From Streptomyces bicolor (lineage in GTDB: Bacteria; Actinomycetota; Actinomycetes; Streptomycetales; Streptomycetaceae), in assembly GCF_000719285.1 (NCBI RefSeq), contig NZ_JOFS01000025.1, positions 1 through 64,000 of the forward strand: a stretch of 64,000 nucleotides of DNA. Direction: 5' to 3'. Positions within the stretch are counted from its first letter, which is position 1, and every line of letters starts with the position of its first letter. The notes under the pieces are model-generated. The model had not been told where the DNA came from. It saw only the letters and a program-made list of their open reading frames with translations, and ran no database searches. A program made the translations under genes and the position numbers. This document shows, piece by piece, positions 10,886-18,597 of the stretch.

Positions 10886-11006
10886 GCGGTTGTCTGCCTG
10901 CTCTCTGTGCGGACGGCGTGGGTTCTCTTCGGGTAGGACGCGGGTTCGCCTTGTGTACGACTGCCGGTTCCTTGTGCGTACGGCTGCCAGGGCGCCCTGG
11001 GATAGA

Positions 11007-12134
11007 TCAGGCTCCCGAGGCGAGCGCCAGGTAAACGGCGGCGAAATCCGTGATGGCGATCAGTTCCGCGAGCGTCTCGAGTTCGCCGCCGGCCTCCGGC
11101 TCCAGTTCGCTGATCGGCGTGTCATGGCTCAGGGCCAGGTCGCGGGCGGCGGGCGCGGCGGTGATTCCGCCGATCGGGCGGTCGCGCAGCAGCAGCACGC
11201 GCGCGTGCAGTGCCGGTGTCTCCTCCACGCGGTCGCGGAAGAAGTCGTCCGGGTCGGCGCTCGCGGCGAGCCGGCCGGCGAGCAGGGCGCTGTGCGAGGC
11301 GAGTGCCTCGGGCAGTTCGGCGACGAGAGCGGGGTGGCCGGAGAGCTCGGCGAGCGCGGCGGCGAAACGGCGGCCGGCCGGGCCGGCGGAGACGCCCTCG
11401 GTCCAGATCAGGGGAAGCGCGTCGGCGAGTTCGGCCGCCAGGGTCTTGGCGGGGTTGCTGTACGTCGCGATGGCGGGGCCGCAGCGTTCGGCGATGTGGT
11501 CGAGGCGGTCGGCGATCTTCTCGAGGGCCTCGGGCGGGGCGGCGAGCAGGCCGGTGCGGTCCAGGAGCGCCAGGAGCGGGGTGAGCAGCGCCCACAGGAC
11601 GCCGGGGGCGGAGGCGGCGAGGGGTGTGTCCTGCTCGTAGGGGGCGGTCGCCATCGGGACGAACAGGCCGTGGTTGTCGTGCACCGCTTCGGTGAGCGGG
11701 GAACGGGCGGGGGCCACGGCGACGACCGTGCAGCCGCGGCGGTACGCCTGCTCGGCGAGGAGGCTCAGGCCGGGTTCGCTGCCGTCGGGGGTGGCGATCA
11801 GCACCAGGTCCACGGAACCGGCCCAGCCCGGCAGCTCCCAGCGCAGGGCGCCCGCCGCGGGGGCGACGCCGGAAGGAGCCAGTCGGGTGACCGGGCTGGT
11901 GGCGCCGGCGAGTGTGCCGAGGAGATCGGCGACGCAGGTGGCGGCGGCGCCGGGGCCCGCGATCAGGATGGCGCGGGGGCGGCCGTCGGGCTTGAGGTCG
12001 TTGACGCCGGCCTCGGCGGCGTGCCGGGCGGCGGTGCGGACGCGGGCGCCTGCCTCGGCCGCGCCGCGGAGCAGGGCGCGGTGGTCGGCCTCGGCGAGCG
12101 CCTCCGGCGCGTCGAGCAGCGATTCGTCGAGCAT
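11007..12134 (-). CDS. SIS-domain phosphosugar isomerase-like protein (PGI/PMI type)
   Basis: 375 residues beginning MLDESLLDAPEALAEADH. The N-terminal helix is followed by a Rossmann-like SIS fold (PRAILIAGPGAAATCVADLL, VDLVLIATPDGSEPGLSL) and a C-terminal half resembling bifunctional phosphoglucose/phosphomannose isomerases (NPAKTLAAELADALPLIW). Several sugar-binding SIS positions look degenerate: the loop usually rich in Ser/Thr reads ATPDGSEP. Activity is therefore uncertain, and a regulatory or scaffold role for the neighbouring ManA/ManB is possible. It lies between manB and manA on the same strand, an arrangement conserved in Actinobacteria. Confidence 0.8.
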   Translation of the reverse strand: MLDESLLDAPEALAEADHRALLRGAAEAGARVRTAARHAAEAGVNDLKPDGRPRAILIAGPGAAATCVADLLGTLAGATSPVTRLAPSGVAPAAGALRWELPGWAGSVDLVLIATPDGSEPGLSLLAEQAYRRGCTVVAVAPARSPLTEAVHDNHGLFVPMATAPYEQDTPLAASAPGVLWALLTPLLALLDRTGLLAAPPEALEKIADRLDHIAERCGPAIATYSNPAKTLAAELADALPLIWTEGVSAGPAGRRFAAALAELSGHPALVAELPEALASHSALLAGRLAASADPDDFFRDRVEETPALHARVLLLRDRPIGGITAAPAARDLALSHDTPISELEPEAGGELETLAELIAITDFAAVYLALASGA

Positions 12135-12373
12135 GGGCGACAGCCTCCGATCGCCGGGTCTTGTGGGGCGGGGCGGGTGTCTTGCGCGGGTGTGTTCGCC
12201 GGGGGGTGCTCGGTGGCGGGCGGCTTTGGAGTGGGTTTGCTTGGGGTGGGGGTTGTGCCGCCGGTTTGCGGATGTGGGTGCGGGTGCCCGTTTAACAGGT
12301 GCTGGTAGCGGTTTGCGAGTGCCGGTTCGTGGGTGCGGGTTGCGGTGGCCGGTCGTCTTCGCTTCGGTGACTG

Positions 12374-12526
12374 TGGCGTCCGGCCAGTGGTTGTGGCGTC
12401 TTTGCGAGGGTGGCCGTGGCGTATCCGCGCCGGTGGCTGGGGCGTGTTCATGCCGGTGGTCATGGCGCCTCTACGACGGTGACCTTGGCGTCCTTACGCC
12501 GGTGGCCTCCGTACGCCGGTGGCCTT
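12374..12526. repeat. Degenerate 23-bp tandem repeat
   Basis: Units of 23 bp begin at 12394, 12417, 12440, 12463 and 12486, with a shorter 20-bp unit before (12374) and a partial one after (12509). Consensus is roughly TGGCGTNTTTACGCCGGTGGC. The period is not a multiple of three and no ORF here is convincing. The array sits between the trm112-like stop codon and the SIS gene start. The surrounding 12135-12535 gap (about 400 bp) holds nothing else I can name. Confidence 0.75.
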
Positions 12527-12535
12527 CGCCTCGCG

Positions 12536-12706
12536 TCATGCGGGGCGGCGGGCCTCGTCCACGAGCAGGACGGGGATGCCGTCGCGGACGGGGTACGCCA
12601 GGCCGCAGTCCTGGCCGGTGCAGATCAGCTCGGCGTCCTGCTCCTTGAGGGGGGCGTGGCAGGCCGGGCAGGCGAGGATCTCCAGGAGGGCGGCTTCCAG
12701 GGGCAT
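12536..12706 (-). CDS. Trm112 family protein (small zinc-ribbon)
   Basis: 56 residues, [20 protein letters not shown] from ATG 12706 to TGA at 12536. The fold is a short helix, a CPAC knuckle (Cys13, Cys16) and a second pair in [13 protein letters not shown] (Cys30, Cys35), followed by the family signature [16 protein letters not shown]. Trm112/YcaR-like proteins bind and stabilise partner methyltransferases or act as small zinc chaperones; the bacterial partner is unknown. It lies between manB and the SIS-domain isomerase gene in the same direction. A small gene here is typical of Streptomyces mannose clusters. The gene is easily missed because of its size. Confidence 0.88.
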   Translation of the reverse strand: MPLEAALLEILACPACHAPLKEQDAELICTGQDCGLAYPVRDGIPVLLVDEARRPA

Positions 12707-12850
12707 GAGGGGTCCCTTCTGGGGTGGTTGGGTGCGGTACGTGCGTGTGTGCGGATGTGCCTGGTCAGCGTACCGCCGGTGGGGGCGGGGTGCCGGGGTT
12801 GGGCGGGGGAGGGGGTCTGGGGGGCGGGTGGGGGTGCGCGTTTGGTTTTC

Positions 12851-12989
12851 TCGCCCCCGCCGCCGCCCCTACCCGTCCCATCCTGAAGGGGTGCCGTCCC
12901 TTCGACCCCGGTCCCTTCTGGGGGCTGCCGCCCCCAGACCCCCGCTTCGGCCCCTAAAGGGCCTCGTCCTCGAACGCCGGACGGGCTGG
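12851..12989. repeat. Dispersed intergenic repeat, copy 1
   Basis: This 139-bp stretch downstream of manB is a close relative of 27390-27513. Shared blocks are CCCCTACCCGTCCCATCC, CCCTTCGACCCC, GGGGCTGCCGCCCC, CCCCGCTTCGGCCC and AACGCCGGACGGGCTGG, in the same order and orientation. The centre can form a hairpin, GGGGGC-TGCC-GCCCCC (12920-12935). From general knowledge, sequences of this type recur between genes across Streptomyces genomes. The function is unknown; a terminator or transcript-end role fits the position. It fills most of the gap 12707-13028, where no gene is seen. Confidence 0.85.
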
Positions 12990-13028
12990 GCGGTGCGGAC
13001 CGGCGCCTAGAGGTGAGCTTGCTTGGGC

Positions 13029-14393
13029 TCAGCCTCTGATGATCCCCAACGCCTCGTCCCGCACCTTCGCCATCGTCGCCTCGTCCCGCGCCTCCGCGTT
13101 CAGGCGGAGCAGGGGTTCCGTGTTGGACGGGCGGACGTTGAACCACCAGTCGGCGGCCGTGACGGTCAGGCCGTCGAGTTCGTCCAGTTCCACGCCCTCC
13201 TGGCCCTCGTATGCGGCCTTGATGGCTGCCAGGCGGCCCGCCTGGTCGGCGACCGTGGAGTTGATCTCGCCGGAGCCGGCGTAGCGGTCGTACTGGGCGA
13301 CCAGCGACGAGAGGGGGCCCTCCTGGCCGCCGAGGGCCGCGAGGACGTGGAGGGCGGCCAGCATGCCCGTGTCGGCGTTCCAGAAGTCCTTGAAGTAGTA
13401 GTGGGCGGAGTGCTCGCCGCCGAAGATCGCGCCGGTCCTGGCCATCTCGGCCTTGATGAAGGAGTGGCCGACGCGGGTGCGGACCGGGGTGCCGCCGTTC
13501 TCCTCGACGACTTCCGGCACCGACCAGGACGTGATCAGGTTGTGGATGATCGTGCCCTTGCCGCCGTGCTTGGCGAGCTCGCGCGAGGCGACCAGGGCGG
13601 TGATGGCGGACGGGGAGACCGGGGCGCCGTGCTCGTCGACGACGAAGCAGCGGTCGGCGTCGCCGTCGAAGGCGATGCCGAGGTCGGCCGATTCTTCGCG
13701 GACCCGCTTCTGGAGGTCCACGATGTTCGCCGGGTCCAGGGGGTTGGCCTCGTGGTTGGGGAAGGTGCCGTCCAGTTCGAAGTACATCGGGACGAGCGTG
13801 AGGGGGAGGCCGGCGAAGACCGTCGGCACCGTGTGCCCGCCCATGCCGTTGCCCGCGTCGACGACGACCTTCAGGGGGCGGATGGAGGTCAGGTCGACGA
13901 GGGAGCGGAGGTGGGCCGCGTAGTCCTCCAACGTGTCGCGCTGTGTGATCGTGCCCGTCCGCGCGGCCGGTTCCGGGGCGCCCGACTCGGACCAGCCCTC
14001 GACCAGTTCGCGGATCTGCGCGAGGCCGGTGTCCTGGCCGACCGGGGCGGCACCGGCGCGGCACATCTTGATGCCGTTGTACTGGGCTGGGTTGTGCGAG
14101 GCCGTGAACATCGCGCCCGGCAGGTTCAGCGCGCCCGAGGCGTAGTACAGCTGGTCGGTGGAGCACAGGCCGATCTCGGTGACGTCGACGCCCTGGGCCG
14201 CGGCTCCGCGCGCGAAGGCGCGGGACAGACCGGGCGACGAGGGCCGCATGTCGTGCCCGATCACGATCGCGCTCGCGGCGGTCACCTGGACGAAGGCGGC
14301 CCCGAAGAGCTCGGCCAGCGGCTCGTCCCACTGGTCGGGGACGACCCCGCGGACGTCGTACGCCTTCACGAGCTGTGACAGATCAGCGGCCAC
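13029..14393 (-). CDS. manB: Phosphomannomutase / phosphoglucomutase
   Basis: 454 residues. Interconverts mannose-6-phosphate and mannose-1-phosphate, feeding ManC. GTG 14393 (VAADLSQLVKAYDVRG) is preferred because AGGAGGG lies 7-8 bases upstream; the TTG two codons earlier is too close to that site. Domain 1 has the phosphoserine loop MFTASHNPAQYNGIKM, domain 2 the metal loop FDGDADRCF, domain 3 the sugar loop FGGEHSAHYYF, and domain 4 the phosphate-binding RPSNTEPLLRLNAEA. All catalytic elements are present. It heads the leftward mannose block, although the 322-bp repeat-filled gap to the trm112-like gene may end its transcript. Confidence 0.95.
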   Translation of the reverse strand: MAADLSQLVKAYDVRGVVPDQWDEPLAELFGAAFVQVTAASAIVIGHDMRPSSPGLSRAFARGAAAQGVDVTEIGLCSTDQLYYASGALNLPGAMFTASHNPAQYNGIKMCRAGAAPVGQDTGLAQIRELVEGWSESGAPEPAARTGTITQRDTLEDYAAHLRSLVDLTSIRPLKVVVDAGNGMGGHTVPTVFAGLPLTLVPMYFELDGTFPNHEANPLDPANIVDLQKRVREESADLGIAFDGDADRCFVVDEHGAPVSPSAITALVASRELAKHGGKGTIIHNLITSWSVPEVVEENGGTPVRTRVGHSFIKAEMARTGAIFGGEHSAHYYFKDFWNADTGMLAALHVLAALGGQEGPLSSLVAQYDRYAGSGEINSTVADQAGRLAAIKAAYEGQEGVELDELDGLTVTAADWWFNVRPSNTEPLLRLNAEARDEATMAKVRDEALGIIRG

Positions 14394-14507
14394 GGCCAAC
14401 CCTCCTGAAAGTCCTGTCGGTCACCACAAACTACCCGCCCGCACTGACAGTGCGCTGTGTGCCCACTGAGTGGACCCCGAGCCGTAACCTCAAGGTCAGC
14501 GCGGACG

Positions 14508-15640
14508 TCAGGGCAGCATCCAGTCCAGCACCGGTGAACTCTGTCCGACCACGATCAGGCACATCACCAGCAGCAGGCCCAGACTCCACGGCAGCACCCG
14601 CCGCAGCAGGTCGCCCTCCCGGCCCGCGAGCCCCACGGCCGCGCACCCGATGGTGAGGTTCTGCGGCGAGATCATCTTGCCGAGCACACCACCTGAACTG
14701 TTGGCGGCGGCCAGGAGTTCCGGCGCCAGCCCCGATTCCCGAGCGGCCGTCACCTGCAGGGCGCCGAACAGCGCGTTGGCCGAGGTGTCCGACCCCGGAC
14801 ACGGCCACCCCGAACCAGCTGAGCACCGGTGACAGGAACGCCAGCCACGTCGGCGCTGTTCACTCGATCGAGTGGGAGTTGACTCAACTCCGTGGCAGCG
14901 ATGCCAAGTTGGCCGCCCCAGCGCGCGAGCCCCTGAAGGCACAACTCCGGATGCGTCCGGTGGACCCGGTTGTACGGGGTGTCGACCACGCTAGGTGCGG
15001 GCGCAGTCAACGCCCCAGCTCCTCGCTCCGCGCCCCGGTCAGCACGGAGGCGCGTACGGCGTCGGCAGCGGGCACGCGCGCGCGGTACGGCGACCAGGGC
15101 GCCCGCACCGGCCAACGCGGCGCCGATGTCGGCGAGATGCGCGGAGACATAGTTCGAGGCGGCGAACTGTGCGACGGCGAAGGCGACTCCGCACACCACG
15201 GCGGGCACCCAGGTCTCCCGCAGCCCACGCCGCCCGTCCACGAGCCCGACCAGCACGAGCGGCACGGCCAGGGCCAGCAAGGGCGTCTGACGCCCCACCA
15301 CGGAGGCAACGTCGTCCAGCGGAAGTCCGGTGACCTGAGCCAGTGTCACCACCGGTGTGCCCATCGCCCCGAAGGCCACGGGCGCGGTGTTGGCGACCAA
15401 CGCGACGACCGCCGGTCATCCGGTACACCCACAGCGCGTTGACGACGATCCACAGGATGCGACCAGTACGGCCGCCAGGAGCCCCGTGAGCCCCGCCAGA
15501 TGCGCCTTCATCCGGACCCCGCCCAGCAGGACGAGGACGATCACCAGCGGCAGTGCGGCAACGAGCGCGGACAGGCCGAGCGAGCCTGCGACGGGTTCCA
15601 GTTCCTGGACGTACACGGGCGCATCCCCAGATTCCGTCAT
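14508..15640 (-). pseudogene. Decayed L-lactate permease (LctP family)
   Basis: Pieces of one lactate permease lie in order in three frames. The N terminus MTESGDAPVYVQELEPVAG from 15640 runs to about 15460 and breaks. A 15-residue fragment ILWIVVNALWVYRMT follows in a second frame. Near 15414 the frame changes again to VALVANTAPVAFGAMGTPVV. That reading degenerates after about 15080, and the C terminus returns with LSWFGVAVSG and, in another frame, SDTSANALFGALQVTAA and NSSGGVLGKMISPQNLTIGC, ending at 14508. An intact LctP is about 530-570 residues. Here 1.13 kb remains, so internal deletions as well as frameshifts occurred. A plausible promoter is still present upstream. Confidence 0.87.
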
Positions 15641-15663
15641 GCGGAAAGCGATTTCTCGTTCCG

Positions 15664-15692
15664 GTATAACGGAATGGTCGTGTCCGCGCCAA
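15664..15692 (-). promoter_or_regulatory. Promoter-like sequence upstream of the lactate permease remnant
   Basis: On the minus strand, TTGGCG (15692-15687) and TTATAC (15669-15664) are separated by 17 bp, 24-29 bases upstream of the remnant's original ATG. The match is good enough that the pseudogene may still be transcribed. Confidence 0.45.
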
Positions 15693-15821
15693 GCGCGCGT
15701 CAATGCCTGTGCATCACTCAACGAAACGGATGCGCGAGGAAGGGCCGCACAGGCACAAGCAAGGACCCCCAAGGGGAAGGCCCCCACAAAGGGAGGACCC
15801 ACAAAGAGGGGAAGCCGCCCG

Positions 15822-16199
15822 TCAGTTGTCGGGTGACCGCAGCACTCGCAGATGCCCCCGCCGCGCGACCTCCATCGGGTCGGCGCCGCGCGCCCCGCCG
15901 CCACCGGCCTGGGCCGCCCGCTCCTGCGGACGAGCCGCCTCACGCACGGCGTTGGCAAGCGCTTCCAGGTCATCGCCGCTCGGGCGGGCCGGAGCCGAGC
16001 CGTCCAGCAAGCGCACTACCTCCCACCCGCGCGGGGCGGTGAGGCGCTCGGAGTGCTCGGCGCACAGGTCGTAGCAGTGCGGTTCGGCGTAGGTGGCGAG
16101 CGGGCCGAGGACCGCCGTCGAGTCGGCGTAGACGTACGTCAGCGTCGCTACGGCGGGACGGCCGCAAGCGGTGCGCGAACAGCGACGTACAGGGCTCAC
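15822..16199 (-). CDS. DUF3499 family protein
   Basis: About 125 residues from GTG 16199 (VSPVRRCSRTACGRPAVATL). In-frame residues upstream (SRRGPLKSAVPSNV) also look conserved and could belong to the protein, so the start is uncertain. The first half holds two Cys pairs, CSRTACGRPA and HCYDLCAEHSERLT, suggesting one zinc ribbon. YVYADSTAVLGPLATYAEPH between them is typical of the actinobacterial DUF3499 family. The C-terminal half is charged and low-complexity. Function is unknown. In mycobacteria the homologue also sits beside manB and the metallopeptidase-like gene, which supports the call. Confidence 0.82.
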   Translation of the reverse strand: MSPVRRCSRTACGRPAVATLTYVYADSTAVLGPLATYAEPHCYDLCAEHSERLTAPRGWEVVRLLDGSAPARPSGDDLEALANAVREAARPQERAAQAGGGGARGADPMEVARRGHLRVLRSPDN

Positions 16200-16539
16200 G
16201 ACGTTGGACGGTACCGCACTCTTGAGCGGGCCGCGACGACTCTCCCCCAGGCCACTCCCCCGTGTCGTGCTGTGAAACACCCCACACACCCCTTCCGTCC
16301 CACGGCACTGACCTGCGCGGAAGCCCGAGTCCGAGATCCCGAACGCGTTCCGAACCGGTCACCACTCGCTACAAACCCCAACAATTACCTCGAGCTCGCC
16401 GGTCTCGGAGAGAAGCGGAATCGAGCCCAACCTTGGCTGGAATGGTCATCTGCCGACATGCCGTACCAGCGGACGGACACCGCCCCGGCCACCACACGCC
16501 GCTCGGACACGCACCCGTCGCGAGGACTACCCTTCACCA
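16200..16539. other. 340-bp divergent intergenic region
   Basis: Lies between the DUF3499 gene (leftward) and the metallopeptidase-like gene (rightward) and should hold both promoters. TACCCT at 16528-16533 sits 7-10 bases before the rightward start codon, which would give a leaderless or nearly leaderless transcript. No gene of its own is supported. Confidence 0.4.
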
Positions 16540-16992
16540 GTGATGGACACCCCTGTACCGCCCCGTGCCGTCGGCCCCGGGCCCCGTCGCCGTGATCGTC
16601 ACGGGCGGGGCATGCGCGGCCCGATCGCACCACCCCAGGTCCCCCTCGCTGCGAGCCGTGCCGACGCCTTCGCCGACCTCGTGCAGGACTCCGTGGAACG
16701 CCTCGAGCGCCGGTGGCCGCAGCTCGCCGACATCGATTTCCTGGTCCTCGAGGTGCCTCGGTTGGACGGCCCTGGCCGCACTTGGAACGACGAGGCGGTT
16801 CCTCTCGGCGGGACGATCCCTGCGCGCGAGGGGCGGCCGGCGCGGGTTGTCATCTACCGGCGGCCCGTGGAGATCCGTACCAAGGGGCGGGACGAGCGGG
16901 CTGCGCTGGTGCATGAGGTGGTCGTGGAGCAGGTGGCCGAGCTGTTGGGACTGACGCCGGAGACGGTGGACCCGCGGTACGGGGAGGACTGA
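16540..16992 (+). CDS. Zincin-like metallopeptidase family protein (DUF1025-type)
   Basis: 150 residues from GTG 16540, or 149 from the adjacent ATG 16543. There is no Shine-Dalgarno sequence, and a -10-like TACCCT lies just upstream, so a leaderless message is likely. The first 35 residues are basic and disordered. The domain starts at ADAFADLVQDSVERLERRWP and contains DIDFLVLEVPRL, ARVVIYRRPVEIRT and the helix LVHEVVVEQVAELLG, which carries the minimal zincin motif HExxxE. The family is small, cytosolic and uncharacterised, and whether it binds zinc or cleaves peptides is unproven. The mycobacterial homologue lies beside DUF3499 and whiB2. Confidence 0.8.
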   Translation: MMDTPVPPRAVGPGPRRRDRHGRGMRGPIAPPQVPLAASRADAFADLVQDSVERLERRWPQLADIDFLVLEVPRLDGPGRTWNDEAVPLGGTIPAREGRPARVVIYRRPVEIRTKGRDERAALVHEVVVEQVAELLGLTPETVDPRYGED

Positions 16993-17088
16993 CGGCGTCG
17001 GCGTCACGGCGAGGACCGATGCGGTCGGCCGTGAGGTGCCGCCCCAGCGGCACGACTGCCCGCAGGCTGGGCAGGCTGCGGCGGCTGC

Positions 17089-18597
17089 CTACTTCTGCAG
17101 GACCGACAGGTCCTCGGCCGCCTCCGGCACCGCCACCATCCCCCGGTCGTCCGGCAGTGTCTGCACCGTGAAGCCGGGTACGCCCTCCGAGGTCACCGCG
17201 AGCATCCGAGCCCCGTACACCGGGCCGCCCGCCACGGTCTCCACCGTCAGTGCGTACGTGCCCTTCAAGCCGCTCGGCACCGGTAGCTCCACGTCCTGTG
17301 TGGTCCCGGACTTGATCGTGTACGTCTTTGAGGACGCCGTGCCGCCCTCGCTGCCCGCGGACGCCGTGACCTTGATCTCGGCCGAGCGGAACGGCGCCGT
17401 GAGGGACAGTGTCGTGCCCTTCGCCCTGTTGTCGACCACCGTCGCGCGCGTGCCGATCGGTCGGCTCGCCGGGATGAAGGCGGTCTCCTGCTTGGCGCCC
17501 TCCCCGCGGACCACCCGCACCGCCGCGACCACCGGCACCGCATGATCCGTGGGCGTCAGCACCAGCGAACCCGCCTCGCCCCGCATGACTTCCCCGAGGT
17601 CCACCGCGCTGGTCATACCGGCCTTGACGTGCAACGTCTCGTTCCCCGCGGGCGTGATCTGCCCGGACGGCGAGGCGAGCCGTACCTTCAGGTCCGCATC
17701 CGCGTCGCCCGGCGTGAAGGCGACCAGCCGTACGGCCTTGGCGTCCTTCGGGATACCGGGGACCACCAGGCTCCCCGCGGGATCGGCGGACGCGGCCAGC
17801 CAGTCCCCGCCGAGCTTGTCGTCCAGCGCCTGCACCGAGGCACCCACCCGGCCGCTGCGCACACTCACGTGCACGGTCACGTTCTCCAGCTTCTCACTGG
17901 TGAGCGTCGACAGCAGGATCGGCTCGTCGGAGCGCGGCTGAACCGTGATCTCCTCCCCCACCGTGGTCTCCAGGGCACCGTCCTTGCCGTACAGCTCGAT
18001 GTCGACGACGGCGGCGGAGTCGTCGGGGTTGGTCAGATGGACGTAGTCCGTACGGTCGGCCGCGGTGCTGGCTCCCGGGAACCAGAACTCGGTGTCCGGC
18101 GCGGTGCAGTTGACGCCCTGCAGCCCACGCCCCGTGCCCGCCGCGACCTCCGTGCTCTCCTGCACGGTCCAGCCGGGCGCGAACTTCCCGTCGGCGCTCC
18201 CGATGAGCGCCGGCGAGTCCGCGCCGGACACGTCCTCGGTGACCGGCGTACCCGGCTCCTTGGCCGCCAGGACGGGCTTGTCGGCCTTGCCCGTCGCGTC
18301 GGCCTTCTCGCCCTTGGCGTCCGTCGCGCCGCCCGACGCCTTCGCCCCGGACCGCAGTTCCGCCTTCCCGTCGCTCCCCGTCCCCTTCGTGACGGGTGTG
18401 AACGACGTGTACGTCGTCTCGGCGAGGTCCGAGGTGCTCGGCGCCGGACACACCAGGCTCGAACGCTCCACGGGCAGCTCGGCGGCCGCCTTGGCGGTGT
18501 TCGTCCCGGACGCGTGCGGCGTGGTGAGCGCCGCGACCCCGGTTATGGCCGCGAGGGCCGTGACACCGGCGATCAGGGACAGGGTCGTGCGGTTCAC
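17089..18597 (-). CDS. Secreted/membrane-anchored DUF5719 family protein
   Basis: 502 residues from GTG 18597, overlapping the glycosyltransferase stop codon by 4 bp (GTGA), so the two are translationally coupled. One N-terminal hydrophobic helix (about 5-27, LSLIAGVTALAAITGVAALT) acts as signal anchor. A Lys/Ala/Gly-rich linker (about 75-115) is followed by repeated beta-sandwich-like segments (TDYVHLTNPDDSAAVVDIELYG, VRLVAFTPGDADADLKVRL, AEIKVTASAGSEGG). The topology places the bulk outside the membrane. Coupling to the large glycosyltransferase suggests help in assembly or export of a cell-envelope glycan, but no biochemical role is known. Confidence 0.8.
   Translation of the reverse strand: MNRTTLSLIAGVTALAAITGVAALTTPHASGTNTAKAAAELPVERSSLVCPAPSTSDLAETTYTSFTPVTKGTGSDGKAELRSGAKASGGATDAKGEKADATGKADKPVLAAKEPGTPVTEDVSGADSPALIGSADGKFAPGWTVQESTEVAAGTGRGLQGVNCTAPDTEFWFPGASTAADRTDYVHLTNPDDSAAVVDIELYGKDGALETTVGEEITVQPRSDEPILLSTLTSEKLENVTVHVSVRSGRVGASVQALDDKLGGDWLAASADPAGSLVVPGIPKDAKAVRLVAFTPGDADADLKVRLASPSGQITPAGNETLHVKAGMTSAVDLGEVMRGEAGSLVLTPTDHAVPVVAAVRVVRGEGAKQETAFIPASRPIGTRATVVDNRAKGTTLSLTAPFRSAEIKVTASAGSEGGTASSKTYTIKSGTTQDVELPVPSGLKGTYALTVETVAGGPVYGARMLAVTSEGVPGFTVQTLPDDRGMVAVPEAAEDLSVLQK

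Noticed and set aside
12374..12526. CRISPR array
   Set aside because: Units are adjacent and degenerate with no spacers of constant length, and no cas genes are present. The same applies to the 14- and 15-bp repeats.
12707..13028. A gene in the gap after manB
   Set aside because: The base composition and reading frames come from the dispersed repeat, and its homologue at 27390 is also non-coding.
14508..15640. Several small membrane protein genes
   Set aside because: The frames are ordered pieces of one lactate permease, so a pseudogene explains them better.
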